NCBI RefSeq assembly: GCF_017743865.1
Contig: NZ_JAGHRJ010000002.1
Span: 558,001 to 622,000 of the forward strand
DNA: 64,000 nt
Direction of reading: 5' to 3'
From: Labrenzia sp. R4_2
Lineage (GTDB): Bacteria; Pseudomonadota; Alphaproteobacteria; Rhizobiales; Stappiaceae
Shown here: one piece after another, positions 1-7,869 of the stretch
Position numbering within the stretch: the stretch's first letter is position 1
How the letters are laid out: every line of letters starts with the position of its first letter
Program-made: the position numbers and the translations under genes
The notes under the pieces: generated by a model
What the model was told of the DNA's origin: nothing
The model's database searches: none
The model's input: the letters and a program-made list of their open reading frames with translations, nothing else

Positions 1-254
1 TCCTTCCAGCGAAGGGCGCATAGGCACCAACCATCTCCCGGTTTAAGTCCAGGAAAACCGTAGGCTGGAATGGGCGTTTGTAAATCGTTCCCGCGTGCCT
101 TGGTGAAGGATAAAAATTCCTCCGTCACCACAGCGCAGATAACATGGCTCCCTCGGTCTTGATCATGCGTTGCACAAAACCCATCCCGAAGATATCCGGT
201 CATCGGGTCGGTACAACAGCTCTCGAGAAGATCGCCAAGAATGTTCTTTGCCAT
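1..254 (-). CDS. DUF2237 family protein, partial (runs off the left edge)
   Basis: Reading leftward from an ATG at 254 gives 84 codons without a stop before the window ends, so the C-terminus is missing. Landmarks in order are CCTDPMTG (residues 13-20), RDGFC (23-27), GSHVICAVVT (35-44), KARGNDL.TP (52-61) and GFPGLKPGDGWCLC (66-79). This ordered set matches what I know of DUF2237, a family of small Cys-rich proteins of about 120 residues with no established activity. A GGAAG Shine-Dalgarno lies six bases before the ATG. The LOV gene is divergent, 195 bp away. Family assignment is from memory of the consensus; the coding frame itself is clear. Confidence 0.82.
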   Translation of the reverse strand, partial: MAKNILGDLLESCCTDPMTGYLRDGFCATHDQDRGSHVICAVVTEEFLSFTKARGNDLQTPIPAYGFPGLKPGDGWCLCALRWK

Positions 255-448
255 GCAAAGCTTCCGTCAGAAATGGAGGTAAGTTGCCTTTGCGGTCAGT
301 CGCCAGCCAGATAGAGCAAGACATCCAGGCGACAAGACGGACAGCATTAGCGAGGCCATGAGAATTTAGCTTGCGCTTTTGTTGAATATGGCGCGTCGAT
401 GAGATCATCTAAGGTCATGCCGCAAGATAAAATCCGGAGGAAAGCGCC

Positions 449-823
449 ATGGTCACCTCTCTAACTGACGATCAACTGAGATCTCTTTTGGAAACTGAAG
501 AACAGGACATGAGCGTCGTATTTTCCGATCCGAATGTCCCGGACAATCCGATGATCTTTGTTAGTGAAGAATTCGAACGCCAGACCGGGTACACATCGGC
601 GGAAGCCGTTGGGCGCAACTGCCGTTTCCTTCAAGGTCCGGAAACCAACCCTTTCGCGATCGAAGCAATCCGCCAGGGTTTGAAAGCCCAAACGCGCTTT
701 ACAATCGATATTCTGAATTATCGAAAAGACGGCACGCCTTTCATGAACCGGTTGCGCATCAGGCCAATCTTCGATGGCGATGGTCGGCTGACTTTTTTCG
801 CTGGTGCGCAAAACCCAGTTTAA
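449..823 (+). CDS. Short LOV-domain blue-light photoreceptor
   Basis: A 124-residue protein that is almost entirely one LOV (PAS) domain. The flavin-cysteinyl motif GRNCRFLQG is intact, with the photoactive Cys58. Further flavin-contact residues typical of LOV domains are present: Asn57, Arg59, Gln62, Asn90, Asn100 and Gln121. There is no kinase, GGDEF, EAL, STAS or HTH effector, so it belongs with the stand-alone short LOV proteins known from Pseudomonas and Dinoroseobacter, which signal through dimer changes or unknown partners. The start is well supported by GGAGGAAA five bases upstream of the ATG. It is monocistronic; the next gene is convergent. No partner kinase is visible nearby. Confidence 0.95.
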   Translation: MVTSLTDDQLRSLLETEEQDMSVVFSDPNVPDNPMIFVSEEFERQTGYTSAEAVGRNCRFLQGPETNPFAIEAIRQGLKAQTRFTIDILNYRKDGTPFMNRLRIRPIFDGDGRLTFFAGAQNPV

Positions 824-965
824 ACAGCGCGCGTCCGATATCGAACGCTGTGCTCGAATTTGTTGATTGGCAAAGGCCGCCCCAACCGAACAGTCAGAGC
901 GGCCAATTTTATTGGCGTAGAATGTCGAGTTAAATTGGCATCCCACCTCCATGCTTTTTTTGCGA

Positions 966-1952
966 CTAGAGCTCCACGACGACCTTGCCGATCGCCTGCC
1001 CGCTTGTCAGCCGGTCATAGGCCGCCCCAACTTCCGGAAGGTGAAAACGCGCTGCATCCAAAAGCGGTTTCAGCTCCCCAGCATCAACGATTTCGGCAAG
1101 TTTGGTGAGGATGACGCCGTGCTCTGAGCGTTTGAAATCATGCAGCATGGGGATCAGCATAAAGACCACATGAAGGGACAAGCCCTTAAAGTGGGCGACG
1201 CTCAAGTCCAGCTCGACCAGCGCCACTGTAGACGCGACATTTCCGTTCAGTGCTGCTGCCTCGAATGAGTTTGCCATATTGGCGCCGCCGACGGAGTCAA
1301 AGACAACATCAAAACCCTGGCCATCCGTGTATTTCGCCACATAGTCGGCGACCGCCTCGCACGTATAGTTGATGGCTGTCGCACCGTATCCTTTGATCGC
1401 AGACAATTGCGCGTCTTTGGAGCCGGTCGCATAGACCTCCGCACCAAAATACTTCGCAAGCTGGACTGCAACATGTCCAACTCCACCAGCGCCACCATGA
1501 ACCAGAACCTTTTGGCCTGCTTTGACGCCAGCGCGGGTGAGACCCTCAAACGCGGTGATACCAACAAGCGGAAGCGCTGCTGCCTCGCGCATGGTCAAAG
1601 ACTGGGGCTTCTTGGCAATGAGCCGCGCATCAACTGCCATCAGTTCCGCCAATGCGCCCGGCAGATCGGCCAGCCCACCAGCGCAGCCATAAACCTCATC
1701 GCCCGGAGCAAAGCCGTCAACGCCCTCGCCCACGGCCTCAACCGTGCCGGCAAAGTCCATTCCCAAGAGGGCTGGCAACTCTGGAGACAGCGGAAGGTCG
1801 GTCCCCATCTGTTTGATCATCGTATCAACAGTGTTGACGCTGGTCGCACCAATACGCACGAGCAATTGTCCGGGTTTCACCTCAGGATCCGGCAATTGGA
1901 CAGCTTCAAATTCTGCAGCCTCACCATATGCCTTTAAGACCATCGCTTTCAT
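966..1952 (-). CDS. Zinc-independent MDR-family oxidoreductase (quinone oxidoreductase-like)
   Basis: A 328-residue medium-chain dehydrogenase/reductase. It has an N-terminal GroES-like domain (about residues 25-120) and a Rossmann domain with a GGAGGVGH nucleotide-binding loop at 153-160, expected to bind NADPH. The catalytic and structural zinc ligands of true alcohol dehydrogenases are not evident, which points to a quinone or enone reductase rather than a zinc ADH. The start has AAGGAGA seven bases upstream. It is transcribed toward the LOV gene, convergent with it, and divergent from the SOUL gene. The substrate cannot be deduced from the sequence. Confidence 0.88.
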   Translation of the reverse strand: MKAMVLKAYGEAAEFEAVQLPDPEVKPGQLLVRIGATSVNTVDTMIKQMGTDLPLSPELPALLGMDFAGTVEAVGEGVDGFAPGDEVYGCAGGLADLPGALAELMAVDARLIAKKPQSLTMREAAALPLVGITAFEGLTRAGVKAGQKVLVHGGAGGVGHVAVQLAKYFGAEVYATGSKDAQLSAIKGYGATAINYTCEAVADYVAKYTDGQGFDVVFDSVGGANMANSFEAAALNGNVASTVALVELDLSVAHFKGLSLHVVFMLIPMLHDFKRSEHGVILTKLAEIVDAGELKPLLDAARFHLPEVGAAYDRLTSGQAIGKVVVEL

Positions 1953-2214
1953 ACATCATCTCCTTGAACAGCGTGTTGCCGCGAAGATGAGATTTTTTAT
2001 TTTCCGTATAAATTGGACAATTCAGCATTCTGTTTTCGGATTTTGCGCATAAAAGCTGGACTGATCGATCCCAGTACAAATTGCTGGCCTGTTTATCGAC
2101 CCCGCAGTTCTTGAGTGGGTTTGTCAGAGATGCCGCATCCTGGCGAACAGACGGGACTGGCATTCGTTCGCCGATGCACCATTTGGCACTACAACACCTT
2201 TCATGGAGACCTTG

Positions 2215-2796
2215 ATGGTACGCGCAAATCACGATCGGGCGACACTTCAGCAGCCCGCTTATGAGCTTTTGCAGGAACACAGGCAGTTCGAGATCCGGCA
2301 TTACCCTTCGGCAGATGCGGTCCGGATCATCGAAAACAACGGCCGGAGTGCGGCAACCCGAAGCGGCTTCAACGCCCTTTACAGCTACATCACAGGAAAC
2401 AACGAAGACCGGCATCACTACGACATGACCGCGCCGGTTTTGCAGCGGGCATATGGTTCAAACAACGCACCTCCGCGATCAGGCACGACAAGCGATCTGG
2501 TGGATGGTGACTGGGAGATGTTTTTCTTTTTGCCTGACGGTGTCAACGCGGCTTCCGCAGCAGAGCCGATCAATACACGCATTGAAGCGACGACGCTTGG
2601 CGAACGAAAGGTAGCGGTTCGCAGTTTCTCCGGCCGCTGGTCGGATCAGAATTTCGCGGATGAGGCGATGCATTTGCTTGCCAGTCTGAAAGAGCACGGT
2701 TTTACAACAACCGGCCCGGTCTCATTCGCATTTTATGATGCACCGTCTGTGCTCCCGGCCAAGAGATATAACGAGGTTCAAATTGAGGTCGAGTAA
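2215..2796 (+). CDS. SOUL-family haem-binding protein
   Basis: A 193-residue protein with the SOUL/HBP fold signature: a YELL..H..FEIRHYP start, a central YDMTAPVL segment, and a C-terminal YNEVQIEVE strand. SOUL/p22HBP proteins bind haem or tetrapyrroles; the bacterial role is poorly defined. An in-frame ATG exists 12 bases upstream at 2203, but the ATG at 2215 has GGAGA about six bases before it and is preferred. No signal peptide is visible, so it is probably cytoplasmic. The TIGR03643-like gene follows 13 bp downstream and is probably co-transcribed. Confidence 0.88.
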   Translation: MVRANHDRATLQQPAYELLQEHRQFEIRHYPSADAVRIIENNGRSAATRSGFNALYSYITGNNEDRHHYDMTAPVLQRAYGSNNAPPRSGTTSDLVDGDWEMFFFLPDGVNAASAAEPINTRIEATTLGERKVAVRSFSGRWSDQNFADEAMHLLASLKEHGFTTTGPVSFAFYDAPSVLPAKRYNEVQIEVE

Positions 2797-2809
2797 CGCT
2801 GAACAAGAC

Positions 2810-3067
2810 ATGCTGCCACTGAAAACCAAGTCTTCGACCCGACGCAAAAAGCTGACGGATCCCTCCCAGCTGTCTGAGGAGCATGCAAGTGAGGTGATCG
2901 AGATGGCCCTTTCCGATCACGTTAGTTTTGCCGAGATTGAGTTGGAATACGGGCTCTATGAACCGCAGGTCAAAGCGCTGATGCGGGATCGCTTGAAACC
3001 CTCCAGCTACCGGGCCTGGCGCAAGCGGGTCCGCAAGTTCTCCGACCGGCGCGCGCACTACAAATGA
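2810..3067 (+). CDS. TIGR03643-family small basic protein
   Basis: An 85-residue basic protein with the signature HASEVIEMALSDHVSFAEIE, then YGLYEPQVKALMR and SYRAWRKRVR. This agrees with the TIGR03643 family, small proteins without known activity that are often found beside cryptochrome/photolyase and singlet-oxygen-response genes. The open frame extends upstream into the SOUL gene, but the ATG at 2810, 13 bp after the SOUL stop, gives the usual family length. No strong Shine-Dalgarno precedes it, so translational coupling to the SOUL gene is possible. The helix-rich C-terminal half resembles a helix-turn-helix, but I cannot prove DNA binding. Confidence 0.8.
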   Translation: MLPLKTKSSTRRKKLTDPSQLSEEHASEVIEMALSDHVSFAEIELEYGLYEPQVKALMRDRLKPSSYRAWRKRVRKFSDRRAHYK

Positions 3068-3094
3068 CGATGCGTACGAGCAACTGCTGACAAC

Positions 3095-3655
3095 TCACAA
3101 ACCATGCGCGCCGTACTTCAGCAGGACCGGCACAACCAGCTCTTCCTCGTCTATCAGGTGGCGATCAAGTTTTTCGGACAGTCGCTCGACTGTATCATGG
3201 AAAGCAGAGACAGCGTTTGTTTCTTCATTCTGCTGAGACAAGACGGCGTTGGCCTGATCAACAAACCCTTGCAGATAGGCGTCCAGCAAATGGTGATCGG
3301 AGTCCAGCAACTCAAACCCCTGAGAAAGCCGATTGTCTTTAGACACAAGTAACGGAAAATAGTGGTGATCTTCGATCGTGTGGTGCCCATGCAATTCAGA
3401 AACCAGCAGGGATCCGTATTGGGCAAGGTTTGATGCAAAGACCTCTGGCGCAATCGCTTTATCAAGCCGATGCTCGCACAGGGAATTCAGGCGCGCGAGA
3501 AGATCGCGAAACATCATGTGCCGTTCGAGCCAGAACTGAATCAGACCGTTGTAGCCAGAATCTTGCGTCCATCCGGTGCGTGGATAGTCTTCCAAAAGCA
3601 CGCGCAAGGCGTCCGGAAGCGCGGTTCGATAGTTCAATGAGAGCTTTTCGTCCAT
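3095..3655 (-). CDS. Hemerythrin HHE-domain protein
   Basis: A 186-residue all-helical protein carrying the iron-ligand pattern of HHE hemerythrin-like domains: HGHHTIEDHH (residues 89-98), DHH (120-122) and H..DEEE (166-172). Such domains bind a di-iron centre and sense or carry O2, NO or peroxide. No extra signalling domain is attached. It is convergent with the SOUL-TIGR03643 pair (28 bp between stops) and divergent from the dienelactone hydrolase gene. The true ligand is unknown. Confidence 0.88.
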   Translation of the reverse strand: MDEKLSLNYRTALPDALRVLLEDYPRTGWTQDSGYNGLIQFWLERHMMFRDLLARLNSLCEHRLDKAIAPEVFASNLAQYGSLLVSELHGHHTIEDHHYFPLLVSKDNRLSQGFELLDSDHHLLDAYLQGFVDQANAVLSQQNEETNAVSAFHDTVERLSEKLDRHLIDEEELVVPVLLKYGAHGL

Positions 3656-3919
3656 AAGACTTCGCAGGAAAAGGCACCCAACACTGCCGTTTGAGCTTTC
3701 TGTCTGGGGCTGTGGTTCAAGAATGAATTGACGCAGTTGGGATATAGCGCTGTGGCGCCGTATTCAAAGGGCTCCACGTGTTTCGGCATACCTCACGCGC
3801 AGTCACACTAGCGCAAATGCACACGAGATTGTCATGGAGCCCACCTGTTCTATCTGACGTTTGGTCAGCGGCGGAGGCCGCAGAGCACGTTAACGACTCG
3901 ATATAAGGTGGGATTTGAT

Positions 3920-4651
3920 ATGCGTTTCACGATACCGCTTCTGGCTGCGATAATGCTGACCGGTCCAGCCCTAGCCGAAGATGTTGCCTATGATGTCTCC
4001 GGAGAAGCCTTCACCGGATACTTTGCCAAGGCTGAAGACCCGAAAGGCCTTGTTCTGATCGTTCATGACTGGGACGGCATGACCGATTACGAACGCAAAC
4101 GGGCGGATATGCTCGCAGACATGGGGTACAACGCCTTCGCCCTTGATATGTTCGGCAATGACACACCAACCGAAACAGTTGACCATCGCCGGGCTGCAAC
4201 CGGCGCTCTCTATCAGGACCGCGATCGCATGAGGTCCCTGATCCAAGCAGGTGTTGATCAGGCGAAACAACTGGCAGGTGACACCCAAATGGTGGTTATG
4301 GGGTACTGCTTTGGTGGTGCGGTCGCCCTTGAAATGGCACGCAGCGACATGTCCGGCATGGCGACCGGTTATGCCAGCTTCCACGGCGGACTGTCCACAC
4401 CCGAGGGTCAATCCTGGACCGGCAATGAACCACCGCTGTTGGTTTTGCACGGTGGCGCCGACACATCAATCACGCTGGATGATGTTGCAACGCTCGCCAA
4501 AGAGCTGGAAACCGCCGGCACGCCATACGCCATAGAAGTATACTCTGGCGCGCCCCATGCCTTCACAGTCTTCGGCTCGAACCGTTACCAGGAACGGGCT
4601 GATACCGCGAGCTGGGATGCCTTCTCGACCTTCTTGAGTGAACAACTCTGA
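3920..4651 (+). CDS. Secreted dienelactone hydrolase-family protein
   Basis: A 243-residue alpha/beta hydrolase with an N-terminal signal peptide ending near ALAED (residues 17-21). The Cys-Asp-His triad of the dienelactone hydrolase family is visible: Cys130 in GYCFGG, Asp181 in HGGADTS and His213 in GAPHAF. The ATG at 3920 is preferred to a GTG at 3908 because AAGGTGGG lies just upstream. A periplasmic location is likely; the substrate is unknown, and classical chlorocatechol-pathway enzymes lack a signal peptide. A SUMF1-like secreted protein follows. Confidence 0.9.
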   Translation: MRFTIPLLAAIMLTGPALAEDVAYDVSGEAFTGYFAKAEDPKGLVLIVHDWDGMTDYERKRADMLADMGYNAFALDMFGNDTPTETVDHRRAATGALYQDRDRMRSLIQAGVDQAKQLAGDTQMVVMGYCFGGAVALEMARSDMSGMATGYASFHGGLSTPEGQSWTGNEPPLLVLHGGADTSITLDDVATLAKELETAGTPYAIEVYSGAPHAFTVFGSNRYQERADTASWDAFSTFLSEQL

Positions 4652-4821
4652 GGGCGTCGTTTTACTCCTGCGCGGCCACCAAACCGCGCAGTCCCGGACG
4701 ACGGCTCGATGTGAGTAAGCATTCCAAAAGCGGTGCTGTACGCGGCTTCGGCGGGAAGCCCATCGCAAATATTTGCCCGTCCACCTCTCAGGGCAAACCA
4801 GAGACGACAAAGAAAGTGCTT

Positions 4822-5547
4822 ATGCGAAGTTTGACGTGCCTGTTTCTTATGCTCGCTTTCGCTGGCAACGCGAAGGCCGAAGAGATGGTCAATATCGGCA
4901 GCTTTGAAATAGACAGGACCGAGGTCACAATCGGCGCCTTCCGCGAGTTCATTGATGCCACAAACACAACGACGTCGGCGGAAATCGCGGGCGGCGGGGA
5001 AGTGTATGAATCCGGCTGGGTTCAAAAACCTGGCTGGACATGGCGAACGCCCTTCGGCCTTCCTGCGTTGGACACGGAGCCCGCCGTGCACGTGACCTTC
5101 GAGGAGGCATCAGCTTATTGCGGCTGGCGCGGAAAACGGCTTCCGACTGATGCGGAGTGGGGCGAAGCAGCCTACACGGAGCGCCGGATCTCACCGCCCG
5201 CGCCCTTCGAACCGGGTGTGACATACCCCTACCCGACCGGGAAGAGCCCGGAAGGCGCCAACTGTCTTGAGGGTTGCGGCGCCTCACCAGCTCTTGACGT
5301 CAGTGCTGTATTGCGCCGTGGCACCGGCCATGCTCCAGCCGGAACAACACGGCCCGGTGTCAACGGTCTCTACGATATGGGCGCAAACGTCTGGGAGTGG
5401 ACCGAAAATGGCGCGGGCGGTCAAAAAACCACGCGCGGCGGCTCTTGGTGGTATGGGCCGCGGCAAATGCATCGGGATCACATCGCAAAAAAATCGGCTG
5501 GCACAGCGGTGGTCTATATCGGCTTTCGCTGTGCCCGGTCTTTGTAG
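4822..5547 (+). CDS. Secreted SUMF1/FGE-sulfatase-fold protein without FGE catalytic cysteines
   Basis: A 241-residue protein: a signal peptide ending at NAKAEE, then a formylglycine-generating-enzyme-like domain (IDRTEVTIGAFREF, RLPTDAEWGEAAY, NGLYDMGANVWEWTEN, TRGGSWW, IGFRCA). True FGE enzymes carry a Cys pair in the segment after GGSW; here that segment has only the single Cys of GFRCA. It is therefore more likely a substrate-binding or structural member (the fold also occurs in EgtB and PvdO) than a sulfatase activator. The start at 4822 restores a clean signal peptide; the open frame extends further upstream without one. Confidence 0.85.
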   Translation: MRSLTCLFLMLAFAGNAKAEEMVNIGSFEIDRTEVTIGAFREFIDATNTTTSAEIAGGGEVYESGWVQKPGWTWRTPFGLPALDTEPAVHVTFEEASAYCGWRGKRLPTDAEWGEAAYTERRISPPAPFEPGVTYPYPTGKSPEGANCLEGCGASPALDVSAVLRRGTGHAPAGTTRPGVNGLYDMGANVWEWTENGAGGQKTTRGGSWWYGPRQMHRDHIAKKSAGTAVVYIGFRCARSL

Positions 5548-5628
5548 GCGGAGTGCGCTGCCAGTGTCTTGGTCAAAAGAAAACCAAAATTGCCTCCAAT
5601 CAAGAACCTCCATGACGAAAGGAACATC

Positions 5629-6393
5629 ATGCGTCGGCTCTTGATCTGGAGTGCCTGTTTTATCCTGTTCAATTTGGCGCTGGGGCTGACCGCCTATCTG
5701 TCCGGCGTCCGGTCACCGGACACCCACTGGAGCACCGCCAACCGGGAGCCCATTGGCATTGCGCCAGATCCGCGGACGGAACAGCAGGCAATCGTTCAGG
5801 TTTATGCGGCGCGGGCGTTCAGCTGGCGCGGCTATTTTGGTGTCCACAGCTGGATATCCGTGAAACCGGCGAATGCCGATCATTTTACCACTTATGAAGT
5901 TACGGGGTGGCGGGTCCGCTATGGCGGCAACGCCGTCCGGGCCTCCCGGCGTGCACCGGACAGCCGCTGGTTCGGCTCCGAACCAGAGCTTCTGGCAGAA
6001 CTGCGCGGCGAACCGGCAAACGAGGCGATCGTGCGCCTGCAAACTGCTATTGACGCCTACGAATTCAACAGCATCTACACAGTCTGGCCCGGCCCCAACT
6101 CGAATACATTTGTCGCCCATCTTGGCAGAGTACTCCCTGAATTGCGGCTGGACCTGCCCCCAACCGCTGTTGGCAAGGACTACCTGGCCTCCGGTTTGTG
6201 GGCCTCAGCACCGAGTGGCACCGGCTACCAACTGTCCTTGATGGGGCTCTTTGGGGTTTTGGTTGCCTGGGAGGAAGGATTGGAGCTCAATATCTTGGGC
6301 CTCACCTACGGCATTGATCTCAATGACTTTTCTCTAAAACTGCCAATGATCGGACGCATCGGTTTTTCATCCGGAGATACGCCTGCGGCCTGA
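5629..6393 (+). CDS. DUF3750 family membrane-anchored protein
   Basis: A 254-residue protein with one N-terminal hydrophobic segment (residues 4-24) and a soluble domain containing ARAFSWRGYFGVHSWI, YEVTGWR and YTVWPGPNSNTFVAH. The H.W/WPGPNSNTF pattern is what I recall for DUF3750, whose function is unknown; the conserved His and Asn-Thr-Phe recall thiol-hydrolase folds, but that is only an inference. The ATG at 5629 has GAAAGGA upstream and gives a clean membrane anchor. It starts 81 bp after the SUMF1-like gene, on the same strand. Confidence 0.8.
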   Translation: MRRLLIWSACFILFNLALGLTAYLSGVRSPDTHWSTANREPIGIAPDPRTEQQAIVQVYAARAFSWRGYFGVHSWISVKPANADHFTTYEVTGWRVRYGGNAVRASRRAPDSRWFGSEPELLAELRGEPANEAIVRLQTAIDAYEFNSIYTVWPGPNSNTFVAHLGRVLPELRLDLPPTAVGKDYLASGLWASAPSGTGYQLSLMGLFGVLVAWEEGLELNILGLTYGIDLNDFSLKLPMIGRIGFSSGDTPAA

Positions 6394-6585
6394 AGAACGC
6401 TGGGCGAAGGGCAGAGCAACTGCCCTGATCAGCGATGCTCCAACCAGTCTTTGATCGGCACGCCTCTCCTTACAAAAACCGTTCCTGCGGTGTTTGGCCA
6501 CGCTTGCCGGTAGGCCTTCCTGGCCGATTTTCATCCGCAGGCACGAGCGGTCTAAAACGCTCAACGAACAAGGTTTGGAGGTCTG

Positions 6586-7236
6586 ATGGCGAACATATTG
6601 GTGATCGGCGCCAGCCGGGGCATTGGCAAAGCAGTCTGTCTAGCAGCTGCGGAGAAAGGTCACGCCGTGCGCGCAATGTCTCGCAGTGGAACAACTCCGA
6701 TGGGCAAAACCGGCGCGATTGAAGCATTCCAAGGCAATGCGCTGGATCGCGGCGACATCGATCGAGCACTCGGCGGTATCGACACAGTGGTTCTGGCCTT
6801 GGGCGTTCCGGCGTCCCTGGACATGATCACCGGCCCGGTGACCTTGTTTTCAAAAGCCACCCAGGTGCTGCTTCCGGCGATGGAGAATGTCAACATCAAC
6901 CGTCTCATAGCCGTGACGGGATTTGGGGCCGGTGATAGCCGCTCAGCCGTCAATCCGCTGCAACGCCTCCCGTTCAAGGCGCTTCTCGGACGCGCATATG
7001 CGGATAAAACCACCCAGGAAGCGATGATCTCGGAAAGCGGGCTTGATTACTTGATCGTTCGGCCGGGCGTTCTGACAAATCAACCCAAATCCGGGCGGTA
7101 CAAGGTTCTGGAAGACCCGAAAAAATGGCGCAATGGCATCATTGCGCGCGCGGACGTGGCCGATTTCATCGCGAGCCGGCTGTCATGCGAACCGCTTGGC
7201 TGCAAAAAACCGGTCTTGATCCGCTGGCCTTTATGA
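6586..7236 (+). CDS. NAD(P)-binding Rossmann-fold protein (NmrA/atypical SDR)
   Basis: A 216-residue protein starting with an NAD(P) loop, GASRGIG at residues 8-14, followed by an atypical-SDR fold with DKTTQEAM and the RPGVLT motif of NAD(P)H-binding NmrA-like proteins. The Tyr-x-x-x-Lys pair of classical SDRs is not clear, so a regulatory or flavin/quinone-reductase-like role is as likely as catalysis. GGAGG four bases upstream fixes the start. It appears monocistronic; an 11-bp hairpin with a T run lies 230 bp downstream. Confidence 0.82.
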   Translation: MANILVIGASRGIGKAVCLAAAEKGHAVRAMSRSGTTPMGKTGAIEAFQGNALDRGDIDRALGGIDTVVLALGVPASLDMITGPVTLFSKATQVLLPAMENVNINRLIAVTGFGAGDSRSAVNPLQRLPFKALLGRAYADKTTQEAMISESGLDYLIVRPGVLTNQPKSGRYKVLEDPKKWRNGIIARADVADFIASRLSCEPLGCKKPVLIRWPL

Positions 7237-7388
7237 TCTCTTGACCCAGCTCTCAGCTCATCAGGCGATGGGTAGCCGGTCGGATCTAAGGACATAAGAA
7301 AACCTGTCCAGCTCTGAAAAAACCGAAAAACGCAGTAAAAATTCCAACATCTGAAAATCCATATCAAAAATGAGTGCGTAACAAACTC

Positions 7389-7498
7389 AGATCCCGATCT
7401 TGGATCTTGTCTCAACGCAAGGCCTGCTGCGTTCCCCCTGCAGCATATTGCGTTCTCCTCCTGCTGACCCGCCAACGCCAGTTGGTGGGTCTTTTTTT
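7389..7498 (+). ncRNA. Candidate trans-acting small RNA with C-rich anti-Shine-Dalgarno-like motifs
   Basis: No protein gene lies between 7237 and 7662, but 7389-7498 folds as three consecutive hairpins. Stem 1 is AGATCC/GGATCT (7389-7407). Stem 2 is TGCTGC/GCAGCA (7425-7445) with the loop GTTCCCCCT. A single-stranded linker with TCTCCTCCTG (7454-7463) follows, then a strong terminator (7466-7498). C-rich loops complementary to ribosome-binding sites are a feature of several alphaproteobacterial small-RNA families (alpha-r14, CcsR). No clear promoter was found, so the 5' end is approximate. Alternative: only the terminator of the gene at 6586-7236. Confidence 0.5.
7466..7498 (+). terminator. 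Rho-independent terminator
   Basis: An 11-bp stem GACCCGCCAAC/GTTGGTGGGTC (one G-U pair) with a GCCA loop is followed by seven T. It ends the candidate small RNA and may also end the gene at 6586-7236. Confidence 0.9.
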
Positions 7499-7600
7499 AA
7501 GCTCAAGGTTCGAGCACATCAGCAATGCGGTACCGAAGGGGGCGCGAACTTCAGACTTCCTAGGCCTGCAGTCGACGCGAAAATGGGGCGAATACCAAAA

Positions 7601-7628
7601 ACAAAAAAGCCGACCCAAGGGCCGGCTT
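7601..7628 (-). terminator. Rho-independent terminator of tRNA-Leu
   Basis: On the minus strand the stem AAGCCG.../...CGGCTT is followed by TTTTTTGTTTTTGG. It lies 35 bases past the 3' end of the tRNA gene, in the right orientation to end its transcript. Confidence 0.8.
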
Positions 7629-7662
7629 CTTTATGAACTCAATCACTTGGTAGTGTGATTGA

Positions 7663-7749
7663 TGGTGCGGTCGAGAAGACTCGAACTTCCACGGGGGTTA
7701 GCCCACAGCGACCTCAACGCTGCGCGTCTACCAATTCCGCCACGACCGC
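7663..7749 (-). tRNA. tRNA-Leu(GAG)
   Basis: An 87-base cloverleaf on the minus strand: acceptor GCGGTCG/CGACCGC with discriminator A and encoded CCA, an anticodon stem CAGCG/CGCTG around the loop TTGAGGT (anticodon GAG, reading CUC and CUU), a long variable arm typical of class II tRNA-Leu, and a T-loop GTTCGAGTC. Confidence 0.97.
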
Positions 7750-7869
7750 TTAGTCAGTTTTCCCGGCGCTGATCGCGTCGAGGCGCTCCATGTAGCAAAA
7801 GGTTCTGAGAGGCGCAAGAGCCGAACTTGCAATAATTCACAGGCGCCTAACTTTTTTAAAAGCGCCCGA

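Noticed and set aside
163-408. 81-codon minus-strand frame near the left edge
   Set aside because: It overlaps the DUF2237 gene in another frame; only the DUF2237 frame shows family motifs and a Shine-Dalgarno.
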